From: Flavobacterium zepuense
GTDB lineage: Bacteria; Bacteroidota; Bacteroidia; Flavobacteriales; Flavobacteriaceae
NCBI RefSeq assembly: GCF_007097145.1
Contig: NZ_VJVZ01000008.1
Span: forward strand, 62,001-126,000
Direction of reading: 5' to 3'
Length of the DNA stretch: 64,000 bases
This document shows, in pieces, positions 60,712-64,000 of this stretch. Below the pieces are notes generated by a model. It searched no databases and was not told where the DNA came from. It saw only the letters and a list, made by a program, of their open reading frames with translations. Position 1 is the stretch's first letter. Each line of letters starts with the position of its first letter. The position numbers were made by a program, and so were the translations under genes.

Positions 60712-63366
60712 TTATAGGAAGTGGTAGGCAATTTTTCTTAGCAGCCCTTTGTTGTGAGAATATTTTATTTTTTCTTTTACCATCCTGCTTGCATTTTGGT
60801 TTGCCTTTACCAGTTCGAGTTTGCGATTGGAATAATCATCAGTAAGCCAGTTTATTTCAAATAATCCATCTGTCTCGTAATTGTTAAGGTTGATAAAGAA
60901 ATAAAAATAAGGGTGTAAGCTAATGATTTGATCCAGCAATGTATTTTCAAAATTTTCCTTTCCTAATTTGTGAAGTACTTGAATGAAATCATCCAACTCT
61001 TCATGCATATAAGACGGCAATCCGGTAATCGGGTTATTGTGGTCTTGAAAATAGTATCTGCTACGTCCTAAAAGCTGACGAATCCGGACACAATACTGAT
61101 CCAGGAATTCTAATGGGGTGTCTAAAATATCTATGCATACTGCTTCGCAATACAATGATGGATGGAAATCAGATATCAGGCTGTTGGTAATAGTTACTTG
61201 AAACTGTTTCCTAGATTCTAAACTGAGAATTTTCCAAAGTGCCGGTATCAAGTTGATTGTGGGGGATTTCACGGCTATTTTTGATAGTTCTTCAAACAAC
61301 TTTTCATCTGTTAAGCTAAAACCTTTCTTTCTTAGTGCATTCAGGATATTAGCCGGAAGATAGGAAGCTTCGTCCTGTCGATCCAGAATTGATTTTAAAA
61401 GGTTTGTAAGTGACTCATCACTTAACGATTCATATTTGTCCAATACAATAAACGACAGGACGCTTAAGTCGTGCGCTGAAAAGTCAACTTTGATGGCAAG
61501 ATCAAAAAAAGCGTTCAGAAATTTTTGTTCAAAGTCAAATTCTAAGTAGCTGATAAGATAACAGGCATTGGTAAATACAGAGACAATTTTTTGCCGCAGT
61601 GCAGGGTTTTCAGTCCTGTTATTCCGGTGTCTAATCTGCTCATCCAAAAAAGTTATATTTTTTTCATCTAAAAAATTTTTAAGGGATTCTTTAAAATGTT
61701 TTTTGCCCTCATCTGTACATTTTATGCTTTCCAAATTATTTCGTTGTATAAATCGAAGGAGTTTCTCCGGACGGCAATACAAAAGCATAATGGTAATTTC
61801 AAAATCGCCAAAAGCGGCCAAATGGCTCCTGTATTCGCTTTGCATCGAATAAGAGATGCAACAACACTCGACGTATTTTTCAAATATTAGCTCAAATTCG
61901 TTAGTAAAAAAACACCTGTTTCCTCGGTAGAAAAAGTAACATTCTATTATTTTCGACCGTAGTTTCTCAATTGTCTGTCCGGTTGAATAATTTAAATCCC
62001 TGTCTTTTAATTCCTTAATTTGGAGGTAGAGTTTGTCTACAGATACCCTATAATCGTTAAGAAGGCTTCTTTCAGATATGGATTTTAAAATTTGCTTTTT
62101 ATCGGATTCTAAAGGAAGTTTTAAAAGTTCGTAGTTAAGATCCACCGTTTGATTTTCATGTAGTGAACGTTGTATGATTTCGAAGTTATGAACGGCAATA
62201 TATCCAGGAACTAAGTCTTTAGATGCTTTTGTTTCGTTAATTACCCATTCAAGCTTCAACTTCGATGAGGTATAATGCCCCAACAGAAAAAGTATATGGG
62301 CCGAAAGAAGTTCCGTGTAATATACGTCATCAGGCGCAACAAGTTGCGACTTCTCAAAAGCTGTTCTAAAGGCCAGGCTCTCATAATGGCACATAGCACA
62401 GTCGCATTGCCCAGGGTCATCAATGGATATGTGAATTTTTTCCTGACCTTTTCCGTTAAAAATGCTGACACAACTTTGATTAAGTTGACGGATAATCTCA
62501 TTTACCTTTAGCTGTGGATTTTTGACACCTTTATAAAAAGTAGGTTTGCTTAACCTGATTTCATCTGTAATGGTAATGCTTTCAAAGAAATCGATTATTT
62601 CCTGATTGGTTGATTTCAGGGTAAACTTGTTATAATGGGTCTGGTCGGTGATTTTGGAGCGAAATGCCATTTTTTCCACCATACGCCACGCCAGGATTTG
62701 CCCGAACTCCCTGTAATACCTTACGGCGTGCCAAAGCTTGTCTACAATATGTAAACCTTCAAAACTTTTATGAAATTGTTCGTTCAGATTTTTATCGGCG
62801 GTTTCCTGTTTTATCCATTTCGCGTCAGCGTTTGAAATTATTGTCTGGTAGCGAAAGCGGGAAGTGTTGATTATCTGTTCGGTTATGATGTCGTTGATAG
62901 TGGTATGAGACAAATCCCGATACTGCTTAAAATCCCTTTTTTTTGTTACACTGAAACTATAATAGAGATTATCTAGTTTATCCCGTTTTAAAGGCAATTC
63001 TTTTATGATCTCTGTCGCTTTAAAGAAATACCAATGATCCTTGTCCTGATCGTCGGTGCTATGGATTAATGCAAAGAAATTTGTAAAGGGACCTTCGGAA
63101 TCTTGTACATAATCCGAATGAATACGGAGGCTTGTACCTTTCTGGAAGTATTTTGCCTGTACCAGGCCAAATACAGGAAACTCTTTTTTATACTGTTCAA
63201 GCTCATGGACGGTTTCAGGCTTCTTTTCAACCATTAGGTCAACTCCTTGCCGATCCGAACTACTTTTGTAGACGTGAAAGCGCTTTAATAATATTGCGCT
63301 GCTACGCGTTTCCCCCTGTGTGCCATTTTGATCCTGTGGATTTTCCAGGAGTTTATTTTTCTTCAT
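60712..63366 (-). CDS. Large protein with N-terminal restriction-endonuclease-like (DUF4365-type) core
   Basis: 884 residues. The first 80 residues have the order of a PD-(D/E)xK-type core as in DUF4365: GTQGETRSSAILLKRF (Glu19), SSDRQGVDLMV (Asp43) and FGLVQAKYF (Gln70-x-Lys72). A Cys cluster (CDCAMCHYES, about 322) follows; the remaining 500 residues are helical, repeat-like and may form a solenoid. This fits a nuclease fused to a sensor or scaffold. It overlaps the preceding gene by 14 bases. Role in defence is inferred from the domain and from its HEPN neighbours. Confidence 0.7.
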   Translation of the reverse strand: MKKNKLLENPQDQNGTQGETRSSAILLKRFHVYKSSSDRQGVDLMVEKKPETVHELEQYKKEFPVFGLVQAKYFQKGTSLRIHSDYVQDSEGPFTNFFALIHSTDDQDKDHWYFFKATEIIKELPLKRDKLDNLYYSFSVTKKRDFKQYRDLSHTTINDIITEQIINTSRFRYQTIISNADAKWIKQETADKNLNEQFHKSFEGLHIVDKLWHAVRYYREFGQILAWRMVEKMAFRSKITDQTHYNKFTLKSTNQEIIDFFESITITDEIRLSKPTFYKGVKNPQLKVNEIIRQLNQSCVSIFNGKGQEKIHISIDDPGQCDCAMCHYESLAFRTAFEKSQLVAPDDVYYTELLSAHILFLLGHYTSSKLKLEWVINETKASKDLVPGYIAVHNFEIIQRSLHENQTVDLNYELLKLPLESDKKQILKSISERSLLNDYRVSVDKLYLQIKELKDRDLNYSTGQTIEKLRSKIIECYFFYRGNRCFFTNEFELIFEKYVECCCISYSMQSEYRSHLAAFGDFEITIMLLYCRPEKLLRFIQRNNLESIKCTDEGKKHFKESLKNFLDEKNITFLDEQIRHRNNRTENPALRQKIVSVFTNACYLISYLEFDFEQKFLNAFFDLAIKVDFSAHDLSVLSFIVLDKYESLSDESLTNLLKSILDRQDEASYLPANILNALRKKGFSLTDEKLFEELSKIAVKSPTINLIPALWKILSLESRKQFQVTITNSLISDFHPSLYCEAVCIDILDTPLEFLDQYCVRIRQLLGRSRYYFQDHNNPITGLPSYMHEELDDFIQVLHKLGKENFENTLLDQIISLHPYFYFFINLNNYETDGLFEINWLTDDYSNRKLELVKANQNASRMVKEKIKYSHNKGLLRKIAYHFL

Positions 63367-63927
63367 GGGTAGCGGTTTGATTTAGAAATTTTTCCAGTTT
63401 CGTTTTGATAAATGCGGTTTTCCGTTCATTTTTTGTGTATTTATACAGAAGAAAAAGCTTAGTATACAACTGCTTTGCCCTTAAGGTAGTCCCCGAAAAA
63501 AGTTCTTCAATTTTATCTTTAAGCGCAATATCGATTTGTTTCAGCTTTTTCTTGTATTTTTTATAGAACAGACTATAAAATTTTACTTTTTGTAACTCTG
63601 TGCTGTACACAAAAAGCTCATCTTTTATTAACTTTCTGCTTTCTTCTGTCTCCATAATTGCTTTTAACTCATGAATATTTTTTTTACTTAAATCTATATC
63701 TACGAAAACTTTTCCAATATAATCCGGTAAAAGGAATATATTTCTAGGAACATTGTCTTTTATGCTTAGTAATAAAGGCTCCCGTATTCCTTTAATTGCT
63801 TTTGCAATTCATTTCTATATTTGAAAATTTCATTCTCCGGTTTGATGAAAAAGTTATGCGCATAAATCGTCGATCCATTTTCTTTGTTTAAAATGAATTC
63901 AATTGTTCTTTTAGTAAACTCACTCAT
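63353..63927 (-). pseudogene. Small unknown gene broken by a one-base frameshift
   Basis: An ATG at 63927 opens a frame that stops after 53 codons. A second frame, closed by the stop at 63353, is open upstream to about 63815 and reads AIKGIREPLLLSIKDN, IFLLPDYIGKVFVDIDLSKK and then METEESRKLIKDE. Adding one base in the 4-T run at 63800-63803 (plus strand) joins them into one protein of 191 residues, since 575 + 1 is a multiple of three. The C-terminal 100 residues are basic and helical (FYSLFYKKYKKKLKQIDIAL). Without the shift, only a 100-residue piece from an internal ATG at 63655 would be made. A sequence error is possible. Confidence 0.65.
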
Positions 63928-63938
63928 ATATCATTCAA

Positions 63939-63998
63939 TCAATTTTTCTTGATTTGTTCTATTGTAAACTTTAATCTTTGGATTAAATCATCATAAGT
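63939..63998 (-). CDS. 3' end of a further operon gene (partial)
   Basis: The minus-strand frame entering at the right edge encodes TYDDLIQRLKFTIEQIKKN and a TGA at 63939-63941, 11 bases before the next ATG. The helical, charged tail and the spacing suggest the upstream gene of the same operon. Too little is visible to name it. Confidence 0.5.
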   Translation of the reverse strand, partial: TYDDLIQRLKFTIEQIKKN

Positions 63999-64000
63999 AA

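Overview
The window reads as chromosomal DNA of a Bacteroidota bacterium, most like Flavobacterium or a close relative. The evidence is AT-rich DNA, promoters of the Bacteroidota type (TAnnTTTG at -7), an ACR3-type arsenite pump, a type IX secretion (T9SS) cargo protein, DUF5686 and DUF6443 proteins, a SusD remnant, and small intergenic palindromes of a kind seen in flavobacteria. No rRNA, tRNA, CRISPR array or insertion sequence was recognised.

Bases 1-31,000 are mostly housekeeping: a two-component system, an HtrA protease, dapF-GNAT-mltG, a lysozyme-like protein, NhaA, a SulP transporter, an ars operon (arsR, DUF6428, acr3, metallophosphoesterase), RsmI-like methylase, LMW phosphatase, dnaA, a thioesterase, YigZ, small membrane proteins and lipoproteins, NUDIX, an SRPBCC protein, two tandem DUF5686 paralogues, a CDF metal exporter and a cytochrome b561-like protein. 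In acr3 a single in-frame TAA interrupts an otherwise intact gene.

Bases 30,000-38,100 carry plant-polymer functions: a surface pectate lyase divergent from a Crp/Fnr regulator (with a 40-bp palindrome between them), and a GH39-GH43 xylosidase pair with an operator-like inverted repeat at its promoter. A TAT-exported M19 dipeptidase and a DUF808 membrane protein lie between.

Bases 38,100-55,400 look like an accessory region. It holds a minus-strand operon encoding a seven-repeat T9SS cargo protein, a large RHS/YD shell protein without a toxin tip, a DUF6443-RHS protein with a PD-(D/E)xK nuclease tip, and a string of immunity-like genes (HEAT repeat, unknown, Imm26-like). Around it are decay products: a sigma factor cut after region 2 and joined to what looks like the last codons of a SusC gene and the first 30 codons of a SusD gene, a 5'-truncated carboxymuconolactone decarboxylase gene, and several start-less coding fragments. 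A large serine recombinase with a 48-codon leader gene lies at the right edge. A 22-bp sequence (21/22 identical) occurs at 38,143 and 55,391 and is a candidate attachment repeat.

Bases 55,400-64,000 contain an excisionase-like HTH gene and a minus-strand operon that looks like anti-phage or other conflict machinery: a DUF4209-like HEPN protein, an ApeA-like HEPN protein, an unknown protein with a CxxC/HxxH tail, an 884-residue protein with an N-terminal restriction-endonuclease-like core, a small gene broken by a one-base frameshift, and the tail of a further gene at the window edge. This operon and the RHS trio are the best candidates for undescribed systems.
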